Source of the DNA: Desulfovibrio sp.
GTDB taxonomy: Bacteria; Desulfobacterota; Desulfovibrionia; Desulfovibrionales; Desulfovibrionaceae
DNA length: 64,000 bases
Direction: 5' to 3'
Assembly (NCBI GenBank): GCA_022839785.1
Contig: JALHJW010000006.1
Location: 62,001-126,000, forward strand
A program made the position numbers and the translations under genes. Each line of letters opens with the position of its first letter. Within the stretch, counting starts at the first letter, position 1. The notes under the pieces are model-generated. The model ran no database searches. It was not told the origin of the DNA and was given only the letters and a program-made list of their open reading frames with translations. Shown here one piece after another: positions 44,459 through 52,290 of this stretch.

Positions 44459-45730
44459 TCAGGCTCCGGCCGGGGCCGGGACGTCCGGGGAATGTAGGAA
44501 TCGAGGATGTTTTGTAAAGAACCCGGCCAGCAAATACAAGGAACCGCAGATCAGGAGCGGACCGGCCTCGGCTGCCGCCGTCCGGCCGGAGGCCAGGCCG
44601 AGCGCCTCGTCCAGGGACGCGCAGACCGAGGCGCGCGGGCCGAGGGCCGCGGCCACGGCCGCCGGGTCAGAGGGACGGCCCTCCACCAGAAGGCGCGGCA
44701 CGAACACCGGGCCGTCCGTGAGCGCCAGGACCGGCGGCGCGAGCGCGGCCGGGTCCTTGTCCGCGAAACAGGAGAAGACGACGGCCGACGGACGGATGTC
44801 CAGACCCGCCAGGGCCGCCCCCAGGGCCGCGAGGCCGGGCGCGTTGTGCGCGCCGTCGAGGATGATCTCCGGCCCGCCGGGCGCGAGGGGCGGAATGCGC
44901 TGCAACCGGCCGGGCAGGAAGGCGGAGGCCAGACCGCGCGCCTCGGCCGCCCCGTCCGGAACGATGCCGAGGCTGGGCGCGGCGGCGCGGAAGGCGGCCA
45001 GGGCCAAGGCGGCGTTGACGCGCTGGTGCTCCCCGGCCAGGCCGAGCGGCACGGCGGCGGACAGCGGCTCCACCAGCGTGAACGGACAGCCCAGGCGCTC
45101 GGCCTCGCCCCGCAGTTCGGCCAGGGCCTCGGGCGGCTGGGGCGCGGTGAGCACGGGCAGGCCGGGCCGCATGGCCCCGGCCTTGTCGCGGGCGATGGCC
45201 GCCACGTCCGGCCCCAGGACCTTCATGTGGTCCAGGCCGATGGGCGTGTAGAGAAGACTGTCGCGCGTGCAGACCGTGACCGCGTCGAAGCGTCCGCCCA
45301 GGCCCGCCTCCAGCACGGCGGCGCGCACGCGGGCGGCGCAAAAGGCGTCGAGCGCCAGGGCGGTGAGGAACTCGAAATAGGTCAGGCCGAGTGCGTCGGC
45401 AGCCGGACCGATACGGTTGGCCGCGGCCAGGAAGGCGTCCTCGGAAAGCAGTTCGCCGCCCAGTTTCACGCGTTCACGCACGTCCGCGAAGTGAGGCGAG
45501 GAGTACAGGCCCGAGGGCACGCCGTGGCTGCGCAGCAGGCTGTCCAGGAAGGCCGAGGTCGAGCCCTTGCCGTTGGTGCCCACGACGTGAAAGGCCAGGT
45601 ACGGGGGCCGGGAGAGCCCCACGCCCGCGGCGAAGGCGGCCATGCGCTCAAGGCTCAGGTCCATGTGGAAGAGGCCCAGGCGGTCGAGGTGGGCCAGGAC
45701 GTCGGCGAGGGATGCGAAGCGGTCACGCAT
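44459..45730 (-). CDS. folC: Bifunctional folylpolyglutamate / dihydrofolate synthase
   Basis: A 423-residue Mur-ligase-type enzyme. The ATP loop VVGTNGKGSTSAFLDSLL and the folate-binding LYSSPHFADVRERVKLGG are near the N-terminus, with VLEAGLGGRFDAV, GLDHMKVLG and later ILDGAHNAPGL. It adds glutamate to dihydropteroate and to reduced folates in the cytoplasm. The start MRDRFASLADV is preferred because the preceding nine codons are uncharacteristic. First gene of folC-selA-M18. Confidence 0.93.
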   Translation of the reverse strand: MRDRFASLADVLAHLDRLGLFHMDLSLERMAAFAAGVGLSRPPYLAFHVVGTNGKGSTSAFLDSLLRSHGVPSGLYSSPHFADVRERVKLGGELLSEDAFLAAANRIGPAADALGLTYFEFLTALALDAFCAARVRAAVLEAGLGGRFDAVTVCTRDSLLYTPIGLDHMKVLGPDVAAIARDKAGAMRPGLPVLTAPQPPEALAELRGEAERLGCPFTLVEPLSAAVPLGLAGEHQRVNAALALAAFRAAAPSLGIVPDGAAEARGLASAFLPGRLQRIPPLAPGGPEIILDGAHNAPGLAALGAALAGLDIRPSAVVFSCFADKDPAALAPPVLALTDGPVFVPRLLVEGRPSDPAAVAAALGPRASVCASLDEALGLASGRTAAAEAGPLLICGSLYLLAGFFTKHPRFLHSPDVPAPAGA

Positions 45731-45789
45731 GGCTGGTGCTATCCTCGCCGCCCGCAAGAGTAAAGCCCGGCCGCGAAGGACGACAAAGG

Positions 45790-45818
45790 GCCCGCCCGGC
45801 TGTGGCGACCGGGCGGGC
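45790..45818 (-). terminator. Hairpin terminator of the perR-rubrerythrin operon
   Basis: Arms GCCCGCCCGG and CCGGGCGGGC (45809-45818 and 45790-45799, perfect 10 bp, 9-base loop) followed on the minus strand by CCTTTGT, 54 bases after the rubrerythrin stop. The T tract is weak. Confidence 0.5.
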
Positions 45819-45872
45819 GGGGCATGAGGCTCGGGTGTGTGTGGAACGTGAGCCTGTCGTTATGTCAACGAA

Positions 45873-46451
45873 CTACCAGTTGGTCCCCAGCAGTTCGAAG
45901 TGGGCCTTGGGATGCGCGCAGGCCGGGCACAGCTCGGGCGCGCCCTTGGCGTCCACGTGCAGGTAGCCGCAGTTGCGGCAGCGCCAGGTGGTCGGGGTGT
46001 CGCGGGTGAAGACGCGGCCTTCCTTGATGTTCCGGGCGAAGTCCAGGTAACGGCGCTCGTGGAACTCCTCCGCCACGGCGATGGCCTTGAAGACCGCCGC
46101 GATCTCGCCAAATCCCTCGGCCACGGCGACCTTGGCGAAGCTCGGGTACATCTCGGTGTACTCGTGGTGCTCGCCCGCGGCCGCGGCGATGAGGTTGTCG
46201 TGGGTGCAGCCGATGACGCCCGCGGGGAAGGCGGCCACGACCTCGACGTCTCCGCCCTCCAGGAACTTGAAGAGGCGCTTGGCGTGCTCCTTCTCCTGCT
46301 CGGCGGTCTCCACGAAGATGTCGGCGATCTGCACGAAGCCGTCCTTCTTGGCCTGGCCGCTGAAGTAGGCGTAGCGGTTGCGGGCCTGGGACTCGCCCGC
46401 GAAGGCGGTGATCAGGTTCTTCTCGGTCTGGGTGTTCTTCAGGGATTTCAT
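45873..46451 (-). CDS. rbr: Rubrerythrin
   Basis: A 192-residue peroxide-reducing non-heme iron protein. The N-terminal ferritin-like four-helix domain carries the diiron ligands (FAGESQARNRY, ETAEQEKEHAK, GEHHEYTEMY, AVAEEFHERRY), and the C-terminal rubredoxin domain has CRNCG and CPACAHPKAHF. It detoxifies hydrogen peroxide in this anaerobe, using electrons from rubredoxin or NADH systems. A strong AGGAG site precedes ATG. It is 55 bp downstream of perR and likely derepressed with it under peroxide stress. Confidence 0.96.
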   Translation of the reverse strand: MKSLKNTQTEKNLITAFAGESQARNRYAYFSGQAKKDGFVQIADIFVETAEQEKEHAKRLFKFLEGGDVEVVAAFPAGVIGCTHDNLIAAAAGEHHEYTEMYPSFAKVAVAEGFGEIAAVFKAIAVAEEFHERRYLDFARNIKEGRVFTRDTPTTWRCRNCGYLHVDAKGAPELCPACAHPKAHFELLGTNW

Positions 46452-46506
46452 GCTTTTTTCTCCTTTTTGGTTCGCCCTGTGCGCGATCAGGCGCGGATGG
46501 GGCGGG

Positions 46507-47028
46507 TCAGGGGTTGCGGCCGTTCCTGGCCGCGCAGGCGCGGCACAGGCCCACCAGCTTCACCTGGATGCGTTCCATGGCGAAGCCGGAATCGTTCCGG
46601 TTCAGAAGCAGGGTGCGCAGATCCGGGGGCAGATCGAAATCCTCCACCCGGCCGCAGGCGCGGCAGGTCAGGTGGCCGTGGGGCTCTGTGGTGCGTCCGT
46701 CGAAACGGCGCTCAACGCCCAGGTCCACGTCCTGGATGATGCCCGCGCCCAGCAGGCTGTTCAGGGTGTTGTAGACCGTGGCTTTGGAGAGCCAGGGGTT
46801 CTCCGGTGCGAGCCTGGAGAACACGTCCTCGGCGCTCGGGTGCGAGCAGTCCGCCGCCAGCAGCCGGATGATGGCCTCGCGCTGCGGCGTGAGGCGCATG
46901 CCGCGTTGCCGCAGCATGTCCAGCATCTGGGCCAGCCGCGCCTCGGCCTCGGCCAGGGCGCAGGCCCTGGCCGAGACGTCGGCGACGGAATGGGCAGGAG
47001 AGGAGGAGGTGTGAACTTCGCGACTCAT
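46507..47028 (-). CDS. perR: Fur-family peroxide regulator, PerR-like
   Basis: 173 residues. The winged-helix domain (about 44-105: GMRLTPQREAIIRLLAADCSHPSAEDVFSRL, then LSKATVYNTLNSLLGAGII) is followed by the metal/dimer domain with HGHLTCRACGRVEDF and LCRACAARNGRN, the structural zinc cysteines. Identity as PerR rather than Fur or Zur rests on its pairing with rubrerythrin and the Asp-rich VEDFDLP segment. Its N-terminal 40 residues are an unusual Ser/Ala-rich extension. The ATG has no ribosome site and lies only about 10 bases from the -10 box, so the mRNA may be leaderless. Confidence 0.88.
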   Translation of the reverse strand: MSREVHTSSSPAHSVADVSARACALAEAEARLAQMLDMLRQRGMRLTPQREAIIRLLAADCSHPSAEDVFSRLAPENPWLSKATVYNTLNSLLGAGIIQDVDLGVERRFDGRTTEPHGHLTCRACGRVEDFDLPPDLRTLLLNRNDSGFAMERIQVKLVGLCRACAARNGRNP

Positions 47029-47037
47029 GTTGGCTTT

Positions 47038-47065
47038 ATTCTAAATTTAGAATGATTCTTGTCAA
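47038..47065 (-). promoter_or_regulatory. perR-rbr promoter with PerR-like box
   Basis: On the minus strand TTGACA (47060-47065) is separated by 16 bases from TAGAAT (47038-47043). A perfect 16-bp palindrome ATTCTAAATTTAGAAT (47038-47053) covers the -10 box and half the spacer, the size and AT-rich symmetry of Fur/PerR operators. Binding here would block RNA polymerase, giving autorepression relieved by peroxide. Confidence 0.75.
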
Positions 47066-47222
47066 CACTTTTTTCGAGCCCTCCAACTTTTTCCACGCAC
47101 AAAAGACCGCGGCCCGGCCAGGGCTTCCTGCCTTGACCGGGCCGCCCCGCTCGATTAGACAGCCCTGACCGCTTTTCGCCCCGCTCCGGACGGGGTATGT
47201 TGATGCATAATGCCGCAGGCAC

Positions 47223-47299
47223 GCGCCCGTAGCTCAGGTGGATAGAGCATCTGCCTTCTAAGCAGACGGTCCCAGGTTCGAATCCTGGCGGGCGCGCCA
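47223..47299 (+). tRNA. tRNA-Arg (anticodon TCT)
   Basis: A 77-base cloverleaf with encoded CCA. Acceptor stem GCGCCCG/CGGGCGC, D stem GCTC/GAGC, anticodon stem TCTGC/GCAGA with loop CTTCTAA (anticodon TCT, reads AGA), T stem CCAGG/CCTGG with loop TTCGAAT. All stems pair perfectly. No integrase gene or repeated 3' end is seen nearby, so there is no sign of a mobile element inserted at this tRNA in the window. Confidence 0.97.
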
Positions 47300-47440
47300 A
47301 AAACTCTCTGGCCAACTTTTTCCTGACGTCCTTTCGCAACGCCTCCAGCTTCTTGACGAGGTTGGCGCATTCGTTTTCCAACCTTGCCGGATGCGGCGCC
47401 TTTCAAGGCTCGACCGCAAGCAACGCAGGACGCTGGCCAA

Positions 47441-47469
47441 TTGACACGAACTTCGTGAATCACTAAATT
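47441..47469 (+). promoter_or_regulatory. Promoter and operator of the vapBC-type pair
   Basis: TTGACA (47441-47446) and TAAATT (47464-47469) are 17 bases apart. A palindrome CACGAA-C-TTCGTG (47445-47457) lies in the spacer. The predicted transcription start is at the antitoxin ATG (47476), which has no ribosome site, so the message appears leaderless and the palindrome is a natural autoregulatory site. Confidence 0.55.
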
Positions 47470-47475
47470 CATGAC

Positions 47476-47718
47476 ATGAAAAACGTAACCATCTCCCTTG
47501 ACCAGGACGTGGCCCGGTGGGCGCGGATAAAGGCGGCCGAGGAGGAGACCAGCGTCTCGCGGCTGGTGGGCAGGATGCTGCGCGAAAAAATGCTGGCCGA
47601 AGAGAGCTACGCCCACGCCATGCGGGGGTTCCTTTCCCTGGAACCCGTGGCTCTGAGCAAGCCGGACGAAAAGTACCCTTCGCGTGAGGACGTGAACGAC
47701 CGTGCCGGTCTTCGTTGA
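47476..47718 (+). CDS. Antitoxin of a type II toxin-antitoxin pair (VapB-like, ribbon-helix-helix)
   Basis: An 80-residue protein whose first 40 residues (MKNVTISLDQDVARWARIKA, then TSVSRLVGRMLREKM) have the beta-strand/helix/helix pattern of ribbon-helix-helix DNA-binding domains. The acidic C-terminal tail (EDVNDRAGLR at the end) would wrap the toxin. It overlaps the toxin gene by 17 bp, the standard arrangement. It should both repress the operon and neutralise the toxin. Confidence 0.8.
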   Translation: MKNVTISLDQDVARWARIKAAEEETSVSRLVGRMLREKMLAEESYAHAMRGFLSLEPVALSKPDEKYPSREDVNDRAGLR

Positions 47719-48136
47719 TACCAACGTTCTGGTCTACGCCGGCGACGCGGGTCAGCCGGAGAAACAGGCTCGTGCCCGCGAATGGCTGACGCTGCTCTGG
47801 CAACGCCGCGCAGGCCGGGTGAGCTGGCAGGTGCTCAACGAATTTTATGTCGTGGTGACCCGCAAGCTTTCACGCCACATGCCGTCTGCCCTGGCCCGCG
47901 AACACGTGCGTCACCTCGCGGCCTGGAACCCCGTGCCCAACGACCGGCTGCTCGTGGAAACGGCTTGGCGTGTGCAGGACGCCTGCCACCTCTCGTGGTG
48001 GGATGCCCTGGTCGTGGCCGGGGCCTCGCTTTCGGGTTGCGATATGCTGCTTTCCGAGGATTTCACGGCAGGCGCAAGCGTCGTCGGCATCCTGGTGGTC
48101 GACCCCTTCACCACTGCGCCATCCGTTCTCGGCTGA
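47702..48136 (+). CDS. PIN-domain ribonuclease toxin (VapC-like)
   Basis: A 144-residue PIN domain. The acidic catalytic set is visible: Asp6 (FVDTNVLVY), Glu47 (LNEF), Asp101 (WWDALVVAGA) and Asp120 (LLSEDF). Such toxins cut specific RNAs, often tRNA or rRNA, when the antitoxin is lost. It starts at GTG inside the antitoxin gene. It converges directly with the dehydrogenase gene, the stop codons being adjacent. Confidence 0.85.
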   Translation: MPVFVDTNVLVYAGDAGQPEKQARAREWLTLLWQRRAGRVSWQVLNEFYVVVTRKLSRHMPSALAREHVRHLAAWNPVPNDRLLVETAWRVQDACHLSWWDALVVAGASLSGCDMLLSEDFTAGASVVGILVVDPFTTAPSVLG

Positions 48137-49252
48137 CTACTTTTCAGCCTTCGCCTTCCCCGCCCCCTTCCGTCTTCTCCCTTCTTCGTCCGCCGCCTTA
48201 AGGGCCTCGCGCACGAGCCCGGGGGTTATCTTCACGGGCTCGTTGTGGATGCTTTCCTCGGGCGCGCAAGCCTTTTCGGCCACGCGCAAAAGGTCGTCGT
48301 CCGTCGCCCCGGCGAGCCCCAGGTCCGCCAGGGTGGTGGGCAGGCCCACGGAGGCGCAGAAGGCGTAGACCTCGTCCACCAGCGGGCCGGGCCTGTCCGT
48401 GAGGAAAAGGGAGGCGAGCGTGCCGAAGGCCACTTTCTCGCCGTGCCAGAGCGTTCGCGTCTCGGGCAGCGCGGTCAGGCCGTTGTGGATGGAATGGGCC
48501 GCGGCCAGGCCGCCGCTCTCGAAGCCCAGGCCGCTGAGCAGCGTGTTGGCCTCCACCACCCGTTCCAGGGCCTCGCCGACCACGCCCGCCTCGCAATCCC
48601 CGCGCGCGGCCGCGCCCCAGTCGCGCACCGTCTCGTAGCAAAGCCGGGCCAGGGCCTGGGCGGTCATGGAACCGACGTCCCCGGCGATGTTGCGGCCACG
48701 GCTTTTCCGGCAGGAGTCGGCCTCGAACCACGTGGCCAGGGCGTCGCCCATGCCCGCCACCAGGAAACGGGCCGGGGCGTGGGCGATGACCTCGGTGTCC
48801 ACCAGGACCACGTCCGGGTTGCGGGGCAGGATGTCCACCCGTTTGAATTCGCCTGCTTCCGTGTAGACCACGCAGACCGAGCTGCACGGCGCGTCCGTGG
48901 AGGCGATGGTGGGGACGACGGCGACGGGGAGGCCCGCCCGCGCTGCCACGGCCTTGGCCGCGTCCAGGGTCTTGCCGCCGCCCACGGCCGTGACCGTCTC
49001 GGCCCTGAACTCGCGCACGGCCGCCAGGAGCCGTTCGATCTCCGCGTCCGTGCATTCCCTGCAGAAGCGTTCGACCCGCACGGCGCCCGCCTGCCCGATC
49101 CCGGGCAGGATGGGCCGGAGCACCTGCTCAAGAGGGTGCGGCGAGGCAACCAGAACATGGCGGCCGCCCAGGCGGGAAAGTTCCGCGCCGAGGCGGGAGA
49201 CCGCCCCCGCCCCCTGCATGTAGCGGCCGGGAAACAACGTGGTGCTGATCAT
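48137..49252 (-). CDS. gldA: Iron/zinc-containing polyol dehydrogenase, glycerol dehydrogenase-like
   Basis: A 371-residue type III metal-dependent dehydrogenase. NAD-binding region TVTAVGGGKTLDAAKAVA with VVPTIASTDAPCSSVCV; metal ligands expected in FLVAGMGDALATWFEADSC (Asp), AAHSIHNGLTAL (His) and LWHGEKVAFGTL (His). Length and motifs match GldA, which oxidises glycerol to dihydroxyacetone, though related enzymes act on other polyols or on glycerol-1-phosphate. The C-terminus is a Lys/Ala-rich tail. It is a monocistronic gene. Confidence 0.82.
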   Translation of the reverse strand: MISTTLFPGRYMQGAGAVSRLGAELSRLGGRHVLVASPHPLEQVLRPILPGIGQAGAVRVERFCRECTDAEIERLLAAVREFRAETVTAVGGGKTLDAAKAVAARAGLPVAVVPTIASTDAPCSSVCVVYTEAGEFKRVDILPRNPDVVLVDTEVIAHAPARFLVAGMGDALATWFEADSCRKSRGRNIAGDVGSMTAQALARLCYETVRDWGAAARGDCEAGVVGEALERVVEANTLLSGLGFESGGLAAAHSIHNGLTALPETRTLWHGEKVAFGTLASLFLTDRPGPLVDEVYAFCASVGLPTTLADLGLAGATDDDLLRVAEKACAPEESIHNEPVKITPGLVREALKAADEEGRRRKGAGKAKAEK

Positions 49253-49361
49253 GCGCTCTTCCTCTTGCGGTGACGTTCACGCCGCGCCGCGGCGGGCCGC
49301 AGTTCCCTCCTATCCCTTGCGGCGACGGCTGCGCAAGCCGGGAAGGACGCCCGCGCCGCTC

Positions 49362-50381
49362 TCACTCTCCCCGTCCCGTCCGCAACTCAGCCGCGCCCGC
49401 CGACTTCCCGTCGAACAGCACGTAGGCCGTCCACGTCCCGGGCAGGCTCGCCAGGGCGTCGGCCGGGAGCAGGCCGACCAGACCCTCCACCGTGCCGCCG
49501 GGGTGGGGGAAGGCCTGGCCGGAGTGGAACACGCCAGAGGGGTCCACGAGCACGACCTCGATGGTCCCGGCCGGAGCGTCCTGGAGCGCGAAGCGCAAGC
49601 CCACGGGCTCCCGGCCCGCGGCCTCGGGACCGGGCAGCGCGGCCAGGGGCTCGTGCCGCGCCCCCTCCCGGGCGAACCGGACGCCCGACGCCCGCAGCGC
49701 GCCCTGCGGCGGCGGGGCGTAGCGCGGGATCCCGCCCGGCTTTTCAGGCGGGCCGTAGAGGCGCTGGACCGTGGCCGCATCGTCCGCGCGCGGATAGAGA
49801 AGATTGGTGTAGGGGGAGGCGAACATCACGGACCAGGGGTCGTCGCTGTGCCCCAGGCCGATGACGTGACCGATCTCGTGCACGAGCACGGCCAGGGTCC
49901 GCGACGCGGTGTGCGCGTCGCTCCCGCCCTCCCAGTCGAAGAGACGGGCCAGACGCACGCGGGCGTCGGTGAAGGGCAGGTAGCCCCTGGCCGCGATCTC
50001 GGACGGTGTCGCGGCCCAGGCGGGACCGGCCTCGGCCGCCGCGCCGTCGCCCCGGCCGCCGCCCCAGCCCACGAGCAGGGTTCCGGGCACGCTCTTCCAG
50101 ACCGGCGCGTCGCTGCCGCCCCGGTATTCGAAACGCACGCCGCACACGCCCTCCCACTGCCCCATGGCCTCACGCAGCAGCCCGGTCACCAGGGCCTCGT
50201 CCCGGAGCCCCTCGGGCGCTCCGGCCGGGTTGTAGACCCAGGGCACGATCCCGTCCGGCCATTTGCCGAGGTATTCGCGGCCGTCCGGTCCCCGCCACGT
50301 GGCCAGCAGGCTGCCCGCAAGACCCGGCGCGGCGCACAGGAGCAGCACGGCCAGGGCGGCCGCGGCGAGCCGGAAGGTCAT
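49362..50381 (-). CDS. Secreted matrixin-type zinc metalloprotease
   Basis: 339 residues with a Sec signal peptide (cleavage near residue 22, APGLAG). The catalytic zinc motif HEIGHVIGLGH (168-178) matches HExxHxxGxxH of the metzincin/matrixin families, and SVMF at 184-187 provides the Met-turn. A C-terminal beta-rich domain (about 230-335) may be a substrate-binding or pre-peptidase-like module. It is exported, and the target is unknown. Its ATG overlaps the stop of the AlbA-domain gene (ATGA). Confidence 0.82.
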   Translation of the reverse strand: MTFRLAAAALAVLLLCAAPGLAGSLLATWRGPDGREYLGKWPDGIVPWVYNPAGAPEGLRDEALVTGLLREAMGQWEGVCGVRFEYRGGSDAPVWKSVPGTLLVGWGGGRGDGAAAEAGPAWAATPSEIAARGYLPFTDARVRLARLFDWEGGSDAHTASRTLAVLVHEIGHVIGLGHSDDPWSVMFASPYTNLLYPRADDAATVQRLYGPPEKPGGIPRYAPPPQGALRASGVRFAREGARHEPLAALPGPEAAGREPVGLRFALQDAPAGTIEVVLVDPSGVFHSGQAFPHPGGTVEGLVGLLPADALASLPGTWTAYVLFDGKSAGAAELRTGRGE

Positions 50382-51640
50382 GGCCCGAACTGCTGCCGCA
50401 CGTACTCCAGCGCCTCGCGCACGCTGAGCCGACGCGAACTGGGGCCGACGCGGACGTAAAGGGATTCCTCGGCGTTGTCCTCGCGCAGGAAGACCGGCCG
50501 GGGGCTGGGCCGCACCGCGACGAGGCAGACCGTGCGGCCTCCTGCCTGCTCGAAGGAGAGGTCCACGAAAGGCGACACAGCCTTGCCCAGGGCCTTCTCG
50601 GCAAGCTGCCAGAAGTGCAGGGCGAAACGGTCCGGGTTCTCGAAGCCGTCCGTCTCGATGCCCTCGACGCCGCCGTCGTCGCGCACGCCCAGCAGCAGCG
50701 CGCCGCCCGCCGAATTGAGATAGGCGGCCACGGTCTTGAGCGCGGCATGGGAGACGCGCGGGTCGTTCTTGCCGGTCATGAGGTTGCGGCGCAACGTGGA
50801 TTTGAATTCCACCCCGTGCCCCTCGCCCTGGGCGATGAGGCCGCGCACGCGCGACGGCGCGGTCTGGCCGTCCGGGGACAGGGCCGCGAACTCGGCGGCG
50901 CGCGCCGCGTCGTCGCGCAGCCTGTGGTAGAAGGCGCTCCAGTCCGCCTCCCGGCGCGACCTCCAGGTCAGGCATATGACCGCGTTGGCGTATTCGGCGG
51001 GCGTGAAGCCGCCGTTCGCCACCATCTGCGCCAGGAGCGGCCCGCTGCCGTGCGCCTCGGCCAGCAGCCGCACCGCGGCCCGGCGCGAGGCCGGGGCCTC
51101 GCGCAGCATGTCCAGGGCCGTGCGGCGGTAGAGTTCGAAGTCCGCGAACAGCTCGGCCTCGCCGCTGCTCAGGCGCTCCAGGAAGCGGGCCGTGGCCAGG
51201 CGCACGGCCATGACCACCCCGCCCGTGTGCAGGGCCAGCTCCGGCAATTCGCCGTCGCCGGGCAGCTCGGCCATTCCTCCCTCGTCGGCGTTCCGACCGG
51301 CCAGGGCCGGATGGCGGGAGCGCAGGAGCGGATCGCGCCCGAGCGCCTCGTGCGCCCAGTCCGCGAAATCCTCCGGGGCGGCCTGCGCCGCGTCGAGCTG
51401 CAGGCAGAAGAGCGCGAAAAAGGAGACGGCCGCGCCGTCCGGCAGGGTCATGGCGTCGCGCACCAGGGCGTCGAGGAAACGCAGGCTGGGCGAACCGATC
51501 GCTTGCCCGCCCGGGGTGCGCAGCATGCCCTCCGGGCCGGAGACCGCGTAGCCGTCCCCATGGGCCGCGACGTCCAGGCGGCCCGCGCCGCACGTCGGCA
51601 GGAGCGGAGGCGGCGTCCAGGCGCGGGGAACGGGGCTCAT
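50378..51640 (-). CDS. Protein with C-terminal Schlafen/AlbA_2-type domain
   Basis: 420 residues. The N-terminal 260 residues are Ala/Leu-rich and helical and match no family I recognise. From about residue 265 there is an AlbA_2 (Schlafen-like, divergent AAA_4) domain: GHGVEFKSTLRRNLMTGKNDPRVSHAALKTVAAYLNSAGGALLLGVRDDGGVEGIE, ending about 405 with EESLYVRVGPSSRRLSVREALEYV. Such domains occur in putative nucleic-acid-binding regulators and defence proteins. It overlaps both neighbours by 4 bp (RDD upstream, matrixin downstream). Confidence 0.7.
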   Translation of the reverse strand: MSPVPRAWTPPPLLPTCGAGRLDVAAHGDGYAVSGPEGMLRTPGGQAIGSPSLRFLDALVRDAMTLPDGAAVSFFALFCLQLDAAQAAPEDFADWAHEALGRDPLLRSRHPALAGRNADEGGMAELPGDGELPELALHTGGVVMAVRLATARFLERLSSGEAELFADFELYRRTALDMLREAPASRRAAVRLLAEAHGSGPLLAQMVANGGFTPAEYANAVICLTWRSRREADWSAFYHRLRDDAARAAEFAALSPDGQTAPSRVRGLIAQGEGHGVEFKSTLRRNLMTGKNDPRVSHAALKTVAAYLNSAGGALLLGVRDDGGVEGIETDGFENPDRFALHFWQLAEKALGKAVSPFVDLSFEQAGGRTVCLVAVRPSPRPVFLREDNAEESLYVRVGPSSRRLSVREALEYVRQQFGP

Positions 51641-52236
51641 GTCCGCTGCAGGACCAGGGTTCCGGCCAGGATGTCGTGCAGGGCCTGCCGACGCCGGGTG
51701 AAGGCGGCCATGATGTAGCCCAGGAGCAGGAGGATGCCTGAGAGAAACTTGGCGAAATAGCGTCCCGTGGCCCGGCCGAAGCCGATGCGGCCGCCCTCCA
51801 TATCCGTGACGACGAGGCCCATGGTCCGCTTGCCCGGCGTGGCCTGCCAGGGCGAGGATTCGAAGAGCGCGAACCAGCCCCAGGAGAGGCAGATGCCCAC
51901 GATCATGAACATGTCCTCGAAGGCCCCCTCGCCCGCCGCCTCTCCGGCCGGGGATACGGCCAGCGCCAGCCCGAGCAGCACCCCCACGGCCCATGAGGCC
52001 ACGCCCAGGAGGAACTGGTCGATGATCAGCGCCACGAGTCTGCGCCAGAAGCTTCCGTATGCGCCAGGGCCCTCGCCGGACGAGGCGCGCCGGGCGCGCA
52101 GGCGCTCCCAGCCGTCGTCGCCGTCCTCCTGTCCGGGGCCGTGCGCCTCCGGTCCGGGGGCGGTCATCCTGGCCCCGCAGGCAGGGCAGAACCTGGCCGT
52201 ATCGTCGGTCTCCGTGCCGCATCCGGGGCAGCGCAT
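51637..52236 (-). CDS. RDD-family membrane protein with N-terminal zinc ribbon
   Basis: 199 residues: a zinc ribbon (Cys3, Cys6, Cys17, Cys20 in CPGCG and CPACG), an acidic linker, then an RDD domain with three transmembrane helices (WRRLVALIIDQFLLGVASW with the Arg-Asp pair, MFMIVGICLSWGWFALFESS, FLSGILLLLGYIMAA) and the motif TPGKRTMGLVVTD. RDD proteins are small membrane proteins of mostly unknown role. It is first in a translationally coupled trio with the AlbA-domain and matrixin genes. Confidence 0.8.
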   Translation of the reverse strand: MRCPGCGTETDDTARFCPACGARMTAPGPEAHGPGQEDGDDGWERLRARRASSGEGPGAYGSFWRRLVALIIDQFLLGVASWAVGVLLGLALAVSPAGEAAGEGAFEDMFMIVGICLSWGWFALFESSPWQATPGKRTMGLVVTDMEGGRIGFGRATGRYFAKFLSGILLLLGYIMAAFTRRRQALHDILAGTLVLQRT

Positions 52237-52262
52237 CCAGCCTCCTTGGCTCGTTGTCGGTC

Positions 52263-52287
52263 GGTGCGGCCCGCCGCAGGCCGCACC
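52263..52287 (-). terminator. Hairpin between tunR-like gene and the RDD gene
   Basis: Perfect 9-bp arms GGTGCGGCC/GGCCGCACC (52263-52271 and 52279-52287) with a 7-base loop, 4 bases after the regulator's stop. No T tract follows on the minus strand, so it may only partly separate the regulator from the RDD-AlbA-matrixin trio. Confidence 0.45.
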
Positions 52288-52290
52288 TGT

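Noticed and set aside
47109..47145. Hairpin GCGGCCCGG/CCGGGCCGC between perR and tRNA-Arg, followed on the minus strand by GGTCTTTTG, as a terminator
   Set aside because: No minus-strand gene lies upstream for it to end. Without transcript data it could be a remnant or the end of an unseen RNA, so it is not listed as a feature.
47223..47299. tRNA-Arg as an integration site for an island carrying vapBC
   Set aside because: No integrase and no second copy of the tRNA 3' end were found downstream within the window; the following genes look like ordinary chromosome.
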